Shown: positions 36,288 through 47,606, counted from the stretch's first letter. The stretch: 64,000 nt of DNA from Homarus americanus (GCF_018991925.1 NW_024753943.1:323501-387500), one strand, 5' to 3'. The notes: generated by a model from the sequence alone, not told the origin. Made by a program: numbers and translations.

Positions 36288-36345
36288 TCTTCACTATTAT
36301 CGTCATTATCGTCATCATTATCATCATTATCATCATCATCCTATT
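36288..36345. repeat. (ATC)n-type microsatellite
   Basis: ATC and ATT trinucleotides mixed with CGTC interruptions. Confidence 0.9.
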
Positions 36346-36430
36346 TACTGATACAATAGAGTAACTGTGTCATTTTGGCTGAGTAATTTATGATTATTTA
36401 TGCAATTTTTTCCCCTTCAAAAATCCTAAT

Positions 36431-36722
36431 CATTTTCTGTTTTCATATGTAACTTCCTACAACAACGTCATCCATTTTCTATAACTTCCTACAACAATGT
36501 CATTCATTTTCTATAACTTCCTACAAGAACGTCATCCATTTTCTATAACTTTCTACAACAACGTCATTCATTTTCTATAAGTTCCTACAAGAACGTCATC
36601 CATTTTCTATAACTTCCTACAACAATGTCATCCATTTTCTATAACTTCCTACAACAACGTCATCCATTTTCTATAACTTCCTACAACAACGTCATCCATT
36701 TTCTATAATTTTCTACAACAAG
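36431..36722. repeat. Minisatellite, 32-bp unit, 9 copies
   Basis: The unit contains TTCTATAACTTCCTACAACA followed by ACGTCATCCA. Variants are AAGTTCC, CAAGAACG and CAATGTC. Confidence 0.98.
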
Positions 36723-37216
36723 TTGGAGAAAGGAAAGAAAAATAAGGAAAAAATAATTATTGTTCTGTTATTCTTTATGGTTTCACTCTCATTTTATTTC
36801 ACTATTTTATTCCAGTTTTTATTTTATATTATTCAAGTGATTTAATTTTTTTTTCTATTTATTCATTTCTTTATAAATTTTAATCTATATTTTAATATAT
36901 TTGTATTTTTTAGCTTATTTTCTGATTTATTTGAATTAATTTACGTTTGTTGGTTAATAACGTTTTTTTTTCAGAAATTTTATCCTAAATAAAAATAAAT
37001 AATAATTACCGTTTCATTGTTGATGTTCTGACTATAATATTTATGTAATTGTATTTTTTATTAGATATTTTTATTTTTTCCTCCGTTGGTGAGTTAAGCC
37101 TTTACAGGTAATTCAACCCTAAAATAAAAAAAAGATATGTTATTGTATGTGGTTTAGTAAAAAAAAAAAAAAAGAAGCAATTAGATTAATTTGTTACAAT
37201 GTTTTGATTCTATAAC
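36723..37216. other. AT-rich stretch, no gene seen
   Basis: Strongly A/T-rich, with T-runs, TTTATTT motifs and an A-run at 37160-37173. No tandem unit. Confidence 0.7.
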
Positions 37217-37320
37217 TGACAATCGCTGACTCTCTCTGACTATCTCTGACTCTACCACTGACTCTCTCTGACTATCACTGACTCTATCACCGACTCTAAC
37301 ACCCTGACCAGCTCTCTGAC
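37217..37320. repeat. CTGACTCTCTCTGACTATC-type tandem repeat
   Basis: Irregular 12- to 17-bp units all contain CTGACT. Confidence 0.85.
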
Positions 37321-37997
37321 TTTATCTTTCTGCCTAAGGATATGACACCGTATAAAACTATATACAGACTAAATATCACAATATGGTTTACGTGTTGACT
37401 GACAAATTTTCCTCCTCAGGCAGCGAATAATAACAGCCTCGTCGATCAAGGAGGTCACATGAGTTCCTGTACCTTAATCACAGAACGAGCTGCTGGAGGC
37501 GTAACAAAAATCAAACCCGAGAAACAACTAAAAGTAAACAGAAACTGAAACCTCGGACAATATTACAGTGTCTTCCTTCAACCAGACAGGATTGACATTA
37601 AGAAAACGTACCCATGCAGAAGAAAAAAAAACCTAAGCAGGATAAACTCATTTAATACAGAGAAATTTTTGTTTAGATGGCTTCAAAAGTCAGTTTCCTA
37701 TCTCCTCTTCTCTTCCAGCTATGAGGATTTGTGAGGCCAAAGTTATTAGATTCTACGACATGAGGCAGATTACATTATACCTGAAATCCCTTGTTTTCTC
37801 CAGCGGTCGGAGAGGATTACTTGCCGGGGAAAAACGGAATGGTACTTGCGGATTCTACGAGTCACTCCCTTGTCGAAAAAAAAAAACAATAACGACCTTG
37901 TAAAACGGATAAAACCTCTCCCACACGCCGAGTGGAATCTGCAGCAAGGTGCGATTGCTGGTTCCCGGGGGTCCCATCCTAGCCGGCCGAGGGATAG
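37321..37997. other. No gene seen; complex, largely repeat-free sequence
   Basis: The parts 37400-37560 and 37720-37990 have balanced composition and no tandem units. They are candidates for conserved non-coding sequence by appearance only. Confidence 0.4.
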
Positions 37998-38470
37998 GTG
38001 TGTGTGTGTGGGGGGATTAGTGTGTATATGTGTTGGGGAGGGATAGTAATAGGTATGTGTGGGGAGGGTAAAGGTATGTGAGGGGTAGGGGTGGGGAATA
38101 GGCGGGGAAGGTGAGTGTGGGGAAGGTAGATAAATGTGGGAGGGGCAGATAAGTGTGTGGGGTAGGTGAGTGTGGGGGCAGGTAGGTGTGTGGGGGACAG
38201 GTAGGTGGTGTGGGGGGCAGGTAGGTGTGTGTGGGGGGTGGTGGTGAGTGTGTGGGGGCAGGTAGGTGAGTGTGTGGGGGGCAGGTAGGTGTGTGTGGGG
38301 GCAGGTAGGTGTGTGTGTGTGGGGGGCAGGTAGGAGTGTGTGGGGGGGCGTAGATGTATGTGGGGGAGGTAGATGTGTGTCGAGGGGCGGGTGGTGTGTG
38401 GGGGAGGGAGGAAGGTGTGGATAGGGGGGCAACAGGTTGACGAGTGTGTGGAGGCAGGTAGTGGTGATGT
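37998..38470. repeat. GT/G-rich minisatellite
   Basis: Units of 18-25 bp built on GGGGGCAGGTAGGTGTGTG with variable G-runs, most regular at 38160-38340. The C-rich complement gives a long minus-strand frame that is not a gene. Confidence 0.92.
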
Positions 38471-38547
38471 GAGTTAACAGACGGAGATGTGAGTTAACAG
38501 GCGGGGTCGTCGTGATGGTTAAGAGTAAACACAATATGAAAGAAACT

Positions 38548-38697
38548 TGGCCGAGGGGGCAGGGGAGGGAGGAAGGAGAAGGAGAGGAAGAAGAGAAGGA
38601 AGAGGAGGAAGGAGAGGGAGAAGAGGAGGAAGAGAAGGGAGGAAAGAGGAGGGGGGCGGGAAGGAGGAAGAGGAGGACAAGAAGATGGAGAGGGAGG
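38548..38697. repeat. Polypurine (GGAGGAAGAG)n tract
   Basis: About 150 bp of nearly pure A and G. Confidence 0.93.
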
Positions 38698-38756
38698 TTA
38701 AACAGTTTCGTATATTTATCTCAAAATATAATTGAGGTCGTATAAACATAACAACC

Positions 38757-39080
38757 TCAGGTGAATGGAGGTATGTGAGGGTGAAACTGTTGGAGGGTGA
38801 AACAGCGGGAGGGTGAAACTGTTGGAGGGTGAAACAGCGGGAGGGTGAAACTGTTGGAGGGTGAAACAGGTTATAGAATAAAGAAGACACCTATGGTATG
38901 TGAGAGTGAAACAGATGACAAAAGGTGAAACTGATGGTATGTGGGGGTGAAACTTTTAATATAGGGAATGGAACTTTTGGTACGGGTGAAGCTGGTGATA
39001 TGGGGGGTGAAACCTTTTGTTTGGGGGTGGAATTGGTAATAGGTGAGGTGAAACTTTTTGTGTGGGGTGAAACTGGAGTT
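38757..39080. repeat. GGTGAAAC-core minisatellite
   Basis: Between 38780 and 38875, 16-bp units alternate GGAGGGTGAAACTGTT and GGAGGGTGAAACAGCG, giving a 32-bp dimer. After 38880 the same core continues in longer, degenerate units. Confidence 0.93.
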
Positions 39081-39129
39081 AAGAATGAGAATGAAACAAG
39101 CATTAGCAATAATAAAACTAGAAAGAATA

Positions 39130-39298
39130 AAACTCGCCTGCGTTAAAACTATTACTACCAGAGTTTAAACTATCACCATCAGTATTAAAACTATCACCAT
39201 CAGTGTTAAAACTATCACCATCAGTGTTAAAACTATCACCATCAGTGTTAAAACTATCACCATCAGTGTTAAAACTATCACCATCAGTGTTAAAACTC
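39130..39298. repeat. Minisatellite, 21-bp unit, 8 copies
   Basis: Copies contain AAAACTATCACCATCAGTG then TT. The 21-bp period gives a 7-residue repeat in one minus-strand frame. The first two copies are diverged. Confidence 0.98.
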
Positions 39299-39436
39299 AT
39301 TCACTCACCATTCGACCTTTCCCCGGTAGCCCAGCCTGACCTTTAGTGAGGTACCACACACCTGGATATTTAATGGGCCATAATGACTGTGGTTTAGGTG
39401 ATACAAATTAAAAAATTCTTTGTGGTCCAGCCAGGT

Positions 39437-40270
39437 GATAAAGATGCCCTGCTGAAACACGGTACAGAGGGTCATGATGCCCTGCTGAAACACGGTACAG
39501 TGGGTCATGATGCCCTGCTGAAACACGGTACAGAGGGTCATGATGCCCTGCTGAAACACGGTACAGAGGGTCATGATGCCCTGCTGAAACACGGTACAGA
39601 GGGTCATGATGCCCTGCTGAAACACGGTACAAGAGGGTCATGATGCCCTGCTGATACAGAGGGTCATGATGCCCTGCTGTACAGAGGGTCATGATGCCCT
39701 GTTGAAACACGGTACAGAGTGTCATGATGCCCTGCTGAAACACGGTACAGAGGGTCATGATGCCCTGCTGAAACACGATACGGATGCTACAGAGAGGTCA
39801 TGATGCCCTGCTGAAACACGGTACAGAGGGTCATGATGCCCTGCTGAAACTGCTGAAACACGGTACAGAGGGTATGATGCCCTGCTGATACAGACATGAT
39901 GCTGATGAGGCTACATGATGAGGTCATGATGCCCTGCTGACAGACATGACTGATACACGAGGAGTCATGATGCCCTGCTGAAACCTGAGAGGAGGATGAT
40001 GCTGCAGTAGTCATGAGGTCTGCTGCTACAGTACGAAGGTCATGATGCCCCTGCTGCGTACAGAGGGTCATGATGCCCTGCTGAAACACGATACAGGAGG
40101 TCATGATGCCCTGCTGACAGAGGGTCATGACTGCTGAACAGGTTAGATGCCCTGCTGACACGGTACAGAGGTTATGATGCCCTGCTGGTACAAACACTGT
40201 GTACAGAGGGTCATGATGCCCTGCTGAAACACGATACAGAGGGTCATGATGCCCTGCTGAAACACAGCAC
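39437..40270. repeat. Minisatellite, 33-bp unit, about 25 copies
   Basis: Copies contain CATGATGCCCTGCTGAAACA followed by CGGTACAGAGGGT. 39440-39640 is nearly perfect. 39880-40150 is scrambled by deletions. The last units are regular again. Long frames on both strands are repeat translations. Confidence 0.98.
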
Positions 40271-40294
40271 GGAGAGTGGGGGGTGGGTGTGGGC

Positions 40295-40376
40295 ATATGG
40301 AAGGTGAAGACTTCTAGCAGGTGAAACTAGGGACATGGATGGTGAAACTAGGGCATAGGGTGAAACTTGAAGCATG
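40295..40376. repeat. Short GGTGAAACTAGG repeat
   Basis: Four irregular copies of a GGTGAAACT core, the same core as at 38757-39080. Confidence 0.8.
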
Positions 40377-40547
40377 AAACACCCCCATAGAACCACCCCC
40401 AGAGTGTATCATGGACCACCACCCCCAGAGAACATATACCAAGTCTTAATACCACAGAACATACTAACAAGAACCACACTGTACCCCCACCCAAAAATCC
40501 CTCCATATATTCAGGTTACATCATCATCCACCACCATCACAACACAC

Positions 40548-40550
<3 letters not shown>

Positions 40551-40604
<54 letters not shown>
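40551..40604. repeat. (CA)n microsatellite
   Basis: About 27 CA units. Confidence 0.98.
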
Positions 40605-40605
<1 letters not shown>

Positions 40606-41094
40606 ATATCTCCTCCCTTCTGTTTCCCCCGTTCAATAATATCAAATATCACCTTATAACGTTGATCAATTTCCCCCTTCAAGAACACCCACACAATAAC
40701 ACAGTTCCAGCACACACTATCAAGTTGATCAACACAATGTACCGTAAAAGATATCTAAAATCCCTCCTCCGTCATGTAAATATCAAGTATCGCCTCTATT
40801 GATACCCGCAAGGTTCAGATTCACCTGCAAGTCTTAAGGTAAACTTGGGGGTACTTGGGTCGTCATAATACACGTGGTGGTAAAGGGATCCTCAAGGTGG
40901 TGTTGGTGGTGAGGAAGTTTAGGGGTCTCCGGTGTTGCTAGAGGGGGTCACAAGCCAGAGTCTGTGTAGTGTTAACAAGCGCACAACACCCAAGGTAAGG
41001 TGACCCTCCTGACGCCCTAAGGCTACGTAACTTAACCCGCTTTCAACTTCCCTCCCCTTTTGTGTTCCGTCATGTGAGGGGGAGCACCTGGCGT
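40605..41094. other. No gene seen
   Basis: Complex sequence with GGTGGTGTTGGTGGT near 40895-40912. No recognisable product. Confidence 0.5.
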
Positions 41095-41260
41095 GTAGTA
41101 GGGAGGGAGGGAAGGGAGAGAGGAGGGAAAGGGAGGGAGAGGAGGGAGGAGGGAAAGGGAGGGAGAGGAGGGAGGAGGGAAAGGGAGGGGGGAGGAGGGA
41201 GAAACAAGAGAAAGAGAGAGAGAGAGAGAGAAAGGGAGAAAAAGAATTGGAGGAAGAGGA
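41095..41260. repeat. Polypurine (GGGAGG)n tract ending in (GA)n
   Basis: Units of AGGGAAAGGGAGGGAGAGG recur three times, then GA and GGAAG sequence follows. Confidence 0.93.
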
Positions 41261-41349
41261 GGAGTGAAAAGCAACATATCTGTCAAGTAGTTGAGGGAAA
41301 TGAGGAGGAACACACGGAGCAGGTGGTGACCTATACCTGACGTGTACTA

Positions 41350-41512
41350 AAGTGTGCTGGTGGAAGGAGGAAGATGGAGATTCATAAACAGCGAGGAGGA
41401 GGAGGAAGAGGTGGCGTATGTAGGTGTAATGGGAAAGAAGAGGAGAAGGAGAGGAGGAGGAAGTGAAATGGCATGTGTAGCGGGGGAGGGAGGATGGGGG
41501 AGGGATGGGAAG
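41350..41512. repeat. Purine-rich (GAGGAGGA) sequence
   Basis: Interrupted GAGGAG and GGGAGGG clusters. Confidence 0.75.
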
Positions 41513-41684
41513 CCAGTGTGTGTGTTGTTAATATAATAACCAATATGTAATAATAATAACTGAAGAGGAAGGGTGACAGTGGTCAGAGTGGGCACAACAC
41601 ATAATGAAGCCATCACTCAAATTAACAATATGACCGTGAATCAAAAACACACCCAGAAATACCTTTGTCCGAGTGTGAGGGTGT

Positions 41685-41805
41685 GAAAGTGTGCAGGCAA
41701 TGTGAGGTGTGAATGCAGGCAGTGTGTGGTGTGCAGGCAGGCCAGTGTGAGGTGGGCATGTGGTGTGCAGGCAGTGTGAGGTGCAGGCAGAGTGTGTGTG
41801 TTGGG
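41685..41805. repeat. GTGTGAGGTGTGCAGGCA minisatellite
   Basis: Variable units contain GCAGGCAGTGTGAGGTG. Confidence 0.88.
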
Positions 41806-42015
41806 GAGTGTCAGGAGTATTAGTGTCAGGGAGTGAAAGCAGGTGAAAGGTAGGCGGTATGAGGAAGGAAGGTGGAGAGGTAGACACAGAGGGGAAGAAG
41901 AGGAAGGGGTAGATAGAGGGAAGGTGTAGGAGGGGGTGAGGAATGAGAGGGAGGGGAAAACAATGAGGGAACCAGGAGGGTATATATAAGGTCAATAAAG
42001 GTCATCTGGAGAAGG

Positions 42016-42050
42016 GGTGGGTGAGGGTGGGTGAGGGTGGGTGAGGGTGG
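42016..42050. repeat. GGGTGGGTGA repeat, 3-4 copies
   Basis: Ten-base unit GGGTGGGTGA in tandem. Confidence 0.93.
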
Positions 42051-42594
42051 AACAGCTGGGAGAGAGAATGTCAACATGATATTCGCTAAAGGGTAAAGAC
42101 AAGACTACCTCAGCTGGCATATCTTACCAGCTGTCTTGTATATGGAAGACTCACAAGAGGCCGAGGTAGCGCCCACCAGGAGACGCAGAAGCTGTTATCT
42201 ATACCACGATAGAATATAAATGTACAGTTGTCCGAACACCTGATGCTGCCTGTGAGTGCTGTGTGTCTCAGTTGCATTTCAGCAAGTGGAGGAGGGCAGT
42301 CTGACCCGCCACATGGAGAACCAACACAGGTACAGTAGTGACAAATGCACTACAGCGTATTCAACATACACGACCGCGCACAACAGGAATATTCAATAAG
42401 CAAGTGCACTTAGGCAAATGTACTCACACAAGCGACTACACGCACATACAAATTCACGTATAAGCAATTTAATGCATGTAAACACGAGACAAACGCACAA
42501 ACACGCACTCAAATATACAGAACGACGCGCATTAAGGCCTAAACAGACAGCAGAGAGAAGACCGACAAGTAGGTCACACACACAGTGCGCGTGC

Positions 42595-42597
<3 letters not shown>
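42051..42597. other. No gene seen
   Basis: Complex sequence, A-rich at 42420-42520 with scattered CACA. Confidence 0.5.
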
Positions 42598-42640
<43 letters not shown>

Positions 42641-42664
42641 TTGTGTGTGTGTGTGTGTGTGTGT
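42598..42664. repeat. (GT)n microsatellite attached to the dispersed repeat
   Basis: GT units with one GGTT interruption at 42639-42643, equivalent to the CA tract next to copy A. Confidence 0.97.
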
Positions 42665-42774
42665 CAGCAGGTGAGGTAGTGAGGGTATAATGAGCTTAAT
42701 TAATAGTAGATCACAACCAACGTCCAAAACAAAAGTAAAATCTTGAAATTATCCATAAAATAACTAAGAAGGAA
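42665..42774 (-). repeat. Dispersed repeat, copy B, abutting (GT)n
   Basis: Reverse complement of 20488-20595 at about 96 percent identity by eye. It starts beside the GT tract with GTGAGGTAGTGAGGGTATAA and the match ends near TAACTAAGAAGGAA. Confidence 0.93.
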
Positions 42775-44899
42775 CAATCACATGACCGTACATATATACA
42801 CTGCCAGAAATACTTTACTCAATAGAAAACTAAACACAAAACTCTGCAAAGCCAAGTTGTGGTGGAAATGTGAGAACAGATCCAGTGGTTGCTGAATGTA
42901 GGAAAAAATGGCCCAGTTAAATGATATCTATAACATCGATAATTTCGCTGAGGAGTCGCGGTCTGAATGTGGACACAGCGTCAACATTCCCGGAACACCG
43001 CACCTGATTCCGGTGCAACCTTGTCCTTGACTGATCTTCTGAAGCAGATTTATTTCCTGTAACTCGACCAGGCCTACTATTTCCAGCCTCCACTTGTGAA
43101 GTAGAGCTGTCATTTCGCACGCTGAGACGTGTCATGACATGGCTTCGATCAGCTATATCAGCTGAACGCTTGTCTAGATTGTGCATGCTCAGCGTGCATC
43201 GCCAGAAGGTGTTACACAGAAAGAAAGCCTTCACTGGAGACGTGATTGTTCGTTTTTTTTAGAGCTGATAAAGCGCCGCCTGCAGTATTTACTTAACCAT
43301 TAAAATTACGCTGCTAATGTACTGAGCAAGTCACCATCGTGAAACACAACTAGCATTGGCCACCCCTAGATTTTCAGGATAAATGATATCAAATTAATCA
43401 TTTTCGTTAGGTTTTGATGCTTAAAGTCAACCCTATGATAATTTTAGTGATTACTAATTTGGTGATAACAGTGATATTGGTGATCATACAGTACTGGAAA
43501 GTAACTCGTTTATACTTGATCATCCTTTTATATGGATGTGTGTACAATATATACAGTACCTGTTTTGAATAGACGTATATGTCAGATCTTGTCTTACTTT
43601 CTTGCACCCACCTGGGAAAGATCATACGGGGACGGACGCACACGGGAGTACTGTCAGAGTAGCGGCCATCATTCCTAATACGTCAGTCTGCCCTGTGTTG
43701 TGAAACTACAAGTTCCCGTAAACTTAGGTAAATTCTAATCAGATTATGCTCACCTGATGTTGTACCCCAGGAAATTATGAAATATGTTTGCTTATGAAAT
43801 TGACATTCTCCATCAAGTCTTTCACGATTCACTAACCTCAGATGTTTTCCCAGATACACCATATACTGTACACCAAACTACCGTGATTACCTTTGTCTAA
43901 TGTGTCCGCTTTGGTAAGGTACTCGTCCAGACCGTGATAAATTCTATTATGGCGACTCAAGAACGATACACAACAATACACTGCCTCGTCTACATCCTAG
44001 AAGGTACCGACACACGTGCTAATTTCATCAACACGTCTCTGGCGGATTTAAAAAAAAGAAAGTCATATGTCAATGTAGAAACACACTATTGGCTTCCAGG
44101 ACCATTGTTTAATTTTAATAAATATTTTGTCCCAGGTGGCTACCACAGTGTCAGTCTTAAAGTGTTTATATATATATATTTCTTGTGGTTAACAGGCTCT
44201 CTAAAAATGCCTAAATTTCTGCAAAACTGGTCGATGGTTTTATTATGGGTGGTGTCATCAGAGCTTTTATTGAGAGAGGAGGTTAATTCAGTCCAACTCA
44301 GACCGTCAGATATATAAAGTTATGTCCACCTGCCCACAGAGATGACCAACATGGTGATCCTGTGTACCTCTGCCTGCTGCTGATCACGTGAAGGTATTAG
44401 TCGTCCATATTAACTCACCACCTGACTGGCCTCATCGTGTCTTAGGTATAATTGGTAAGGCGTTGACAACACTGTTCACCATTTATAGACGTAAGCTATT
44501 GGGTTTAACAAGTGATGAATTACCTACATTAAATGGTACCGTATGTGGTGTGTTTGGTCATAGTTGTAGTACGGACTTCCTCTATGGCACCAAGGCCAGG
44601 ACTTACACCAAAACACAGACGTATACTGAATGTATTATAATTAGTCGAGGAAGTGATTACAAAGGTTACGAGAATGTCCTTCAAGCCTTGACATTACGAC
44701 CACTTAACTAACGACGAGAAGACCTGTACCTGGGATTTAGTAGAACATTACTGGCTGACCCCAAACATCCACATCACCTGCCACGCACTGCAAATTCCAC
44801 TAATGTCCGTAACTCACGCCACAAAATACTGCTAGTCCAACAAAAACTCCGGACGCACCGTCACACTAATCCCACAATGCCGTGTTATAACAGACCAGA
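42775..44899. other. Longest repeat-poor stretch; no gene established
   Basis: About 2.1 kb has almost no tandem structure. It contains the highest-complexity open frames in the window: minus 42917-43234, plus 43949-44317 and plus 44388-44711. None matches a family I recognise, none has paired splice sites I can define, and only the second begins at a true ATG. If this window has any exon, this is the most plausible place. Confidence 0.4.
43949..44317 (+). other. Unrecognised open reading frame, 122 codons from ATG
   Basis: ATG at 43949 has G at +4. The frame is not low-complexity apart from a short (TA)n-encoded hydrophobic stretch near residues 77-85. It has no signal peptide, domain or relative that I recognise. 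A chance frame is the default reading. Confidence 0.12.
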
Positions 44900-44975
44900 C
44901 CTAACCTAACCTAACCTAACCTAACCTAACCTAACCTAACCTAACCTAACCTAACCTAACCTAACCTAACCTAAC
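44900..44975. repeat. Interstitial telomere-like (CCTAA)15
   Basis: Fifteen perfect CTAAC/CCTAA units. It faces a (TTAGG)16 block 130 bp downstream. Confidence 0.98.
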
Positions 44976-45105
44976 AAAGAATCCCTAGCCATTAGGTCTT
45001 CAGTAGGACGCTGCACCAGACACGAATGATCTTATTTGTCTCTGCCTTCATGTTGTGTCACCATATTCTTCTGTAACCTGTAACCACGTCTTAGTTGATG
45101 TTACG
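44976..45105. other. 130-bp segment between inverted telomere-like blocks
   Basis: Non-repetitive sequence bounded by (CCTAA)n on the left and (TTAGG)n on the right. The outward polarity matches that of a linear molecule with a telomere at each end. No coding content seen. Confidence 0.9.
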
Positions 45106-45186
45106 TTAGGTTAGGTTAGGTTAGGTTAGGTTAGGTTAGGTTAGGTTAGGTTAGGTTAGGTTAGGTTAGGTTAGGTTAGGTTAGGT
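45106..45186. repeat. Interstitial telomere-like (TTAGG)16
   Basis: Sixteen perfect TTAGG units, the inverted partner of 44900-44975. Confidence 0.98.
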
Positions 45187-45245
45187 AACTCTGTTTCACC
45201 TCTCTGCCAAATTTCAGGTGTCTTAAAAACTGTGGAAATGCATAA

Positions 45246-45271
45246 ACACACACACACACACACACACACAC
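45246..45271. repeat. (CA)n microsatellite
   Basis: About 13 CA units. Confidence 0.95.
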
Positions 45272-45344
45272 GCACGAGATGGATGACAGGGAGGAGGGGT
45301 GAAGCTTTGATGGTTTGGTCATTAAACTTCACTAAGGGAGGATG

Positions 45345-45680
45345 ACAGCGGTGGGTGTGAGGGTGACAGTTGGATGACAATGCAGGTGACGGGTGATATG
45401 AATAGATGATCAGAAGTAAAATTGACGGGTGAGTGACGGGTGAATATCGAGACCGAGTGACGGGTGAGAATAAAAGCGGAGTGACGTGTGAAGATAAAGG
45501 TTGAGTGACGGGTGAAGATAGAGACTGAGTGACGGGTGAAGATAAAGATTGAGTGATGGGTGAAGTTAATGAATGAGTAACGAATGAACGCAACAGATGA
45601 GTAACAGACTGACGGATGATAAAAGTGGATGATAAGAGTGTAATGACGGATGAAAGTGACGGGCAAGGAGGAGGAGGAAC
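45345..45680. repeat. Minisatellite, 24-bp unit, about 13 copies
   Basis: Units contain TGAGTGACGGGTGAAGATA plus AAGAT. 45420-45560 is the most regular; the flanks are degenerate. Confidence 0.93.
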
Positions 45681-45827
45681 GTGACATGACTGGAGAAAGT
45701 GAGCTGTCATTTCCTAACCACAAATTAATGATAAGAAAAATGAGGTAAAATAACAGAGGAGAAATAACCAATAAATAAATAAATAAATAAAAAGCAGAAT
45801 GAACAATAAGAACAGAAGATGACCCAC

Positions 45828-45900
45828 ACCGACGAATATGAACCCACACTGGCGAATATGAACCCACGCTGGCGAATATAAGGTAACACGACTGAAGGTG
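45828..45900. repeat. 22-bp tandem repeat, 3-4 copies
   Basis: Units of CACACTGGCGAATATGAACC. An (AAAT)n run precedes it at 45772-45792. Confidence 0.93.
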
Positions 45901-46530
45901 ACCCCACAAGTGAATATGATAACCATCAGTAGGGCATCAGAGTAGGTTATATATGAAGATGACTCAAAAGTAAAAGAAAATGAAATATTAGTGAAAGTGA
46001 TCCGCTGTGACAATTACGTAAAGGTGTGAAAATGAGTCATGTAATAAGGAATATGAAAATATAACCTGTGAAAATGACTTAATTACAAAAACTTATTATA
46101 AACAGGGTAGTGAAAGTGATCTTACACTGACACTCAAATGCCAGATTAATGAATATGAAAAAAGTGATGAACATAAGGCTAATAGAATGTGAAAATGATA
46201 GAGAACAATACATTAATATCAGAAGAGTGAATATGACCTCACTTTGATAATGTATCAGTAAGATGAAAATGAAGGTGAAATAGGGACAAGACCATGAAAA
46301 GTTACATTAGTGAAAGTGATTCCATCTTGGTCAATATGTGTAACTCAATGAAAATGACTCCATCTACATAATGAAGAAGAATATGAGGTAAAAAGCGTGA
46401 AAATGTTGTTGCTATAGTTATCAGGCAAGTGAAAATGACCCCACAACATTACCAAATATGATCTCAACATGTGTGAAAATGACTTAAAAACACAAAAGAA
46501 GAACTAGAGGAGTGAAAATGACTGTAGAGT
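45901..46530. repeat. Degenerate array with GTGAAAATGAC core
   Basis: GTGAAAATGA-like motifs recur at irregular 30-45-bp spacing, alternating with GAATATGA motifs, for example at 46029, 46064, 46190, 46349, 46432 and 46474. Old and not homogenised. Confidence 0.7.
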
Positions 46531-46611
46531 GAGGAAGGTGAGAGGAAGGATGCACCAGGCCAGACACCATCCGTCACTATCAATGACTAATGATGATGGT
46601 GATTATGGATG

Positions 46612-46830
46612 GAAGGAGAGGGAGTGAGAGGAGGGAGGGTAGGGGTAGGGAGGGGTGGGGATGGAAAGGGGGGAGGGAGGGTGGATAATGGGAAAGGAGA
46701 GGTGGTATAAAGGAGAAGGGAGGATGGATAATTGAGTGCAGGGAAGGGGGGTGGGGATGTAGGGAGGGGAAGGGAGTGAGGGAGATGGTAAGGACAATGT
46801 TGGGGAAGGGGGAAGGAGGAATGAGGTTGG
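46612..46830. repeat. G-rich purine tract
   Basis: GGGAGGGTAGGGG and GGAAAGGGG motifs. Four-G runs make quadruplex formation plausible. Confidence 0.85.
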
Positions 46831-46857
46831 GCCTGGGATTAAAGGGAAAATGGTGGT

Positions 46858-46858
<1 letters not shown>

Positions 46859-46909
<51 letters not shown>
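46859..46909. repeat. (GT)n microsatellite
   Basis: About 25 GT units. Confidence 0.98.
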
Positions 46910-46912
<3 letters not shown>

Positions 46913-47078
46913 TTATATCATAGTTTCGGTTGGTAAGTTACACTCGACAGCTTGACGGAAACAACGTAAGCACGAAATTGGATTGGTCCATTTTCTAGTT
47001 ACGGTAATTTCACCACCGCTTTTACGAGACCGTAACACAGGGGCAATATTCTACATGATGGGGGATGAGAGTACCTAT

Positions 47079-47190
47079 AACCTAACCTAAACCTAAACCT
47101 AACCCTAACCTAAACCTAACCTAATACAACGTAAACCTAACCTAAACTAAACTAACCTAACCTAACATAAACCTAACCTAACCTTATTTA
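47079..47190. repeat. Degenerate telomere-like (CCTAA)n/(CCTAAA)n
   Basis: CCTAA units are mixed with CCTAAA, CCCTAA and CATAA variants. More diverged than the 44.9-kb block. Confidence 0.93.
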
Positions 47191-47606
47191 CAATTCCAGG
47201 TCAGTTTCCTCCACATTCTAATATCAAAGAGAGACAGAACATAAAGACAAGCTTCCAGGTACAAGACGGAGTGAAAGCACAGAAGAAAAAGAAAAAAAAA
47301 GACATTCTCGATATCATGTTTTGAATTGTCGCATATCACCGGTAGAGGTCAGGTCATTCGGTTTGTTTACACAGTTACCATGGCAACCTTTAAACTTAAG
47401 CTCTCTGCAGGAAATAAAAAATTATATTATTATCATAACAATATCTCCTTCAATCGCATCTGAGAACTGAGAGACCGAGCCACTTAGAGAGACAACTGAC
47501 TGAGACATGGTAAAAATAAGTGGTTCTCGGTCGTTCAGTTCAAGATACACGTTGAGTTAAGAGGAATTTGAAGGATATTTTCAAGGTTGGTACACGAGGA
47601 TGGATA
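47191..47606. other. No gene or tandem repeat seen
   Basis: Complex sequence with an A-run near 47282-47300. No recognisable product. Confidence 0.5.

Noticed and set aside
39408..40296. Histidine-containing repeat proteins on both strands
   Set aside because: The 33-bp unit is a multiple of three and lacks stops in several frames. Indels break the frame repeatedly and there is no start context or unique terminal domain.
44900..45186. True chromosome end or telomere fusion point
   Set aside because: The blocks are short (about 75-80 bp), lie inside continuous sequence, and their polarity is CCTAA then TTAGG, the opposite of a head-to-head fusion.
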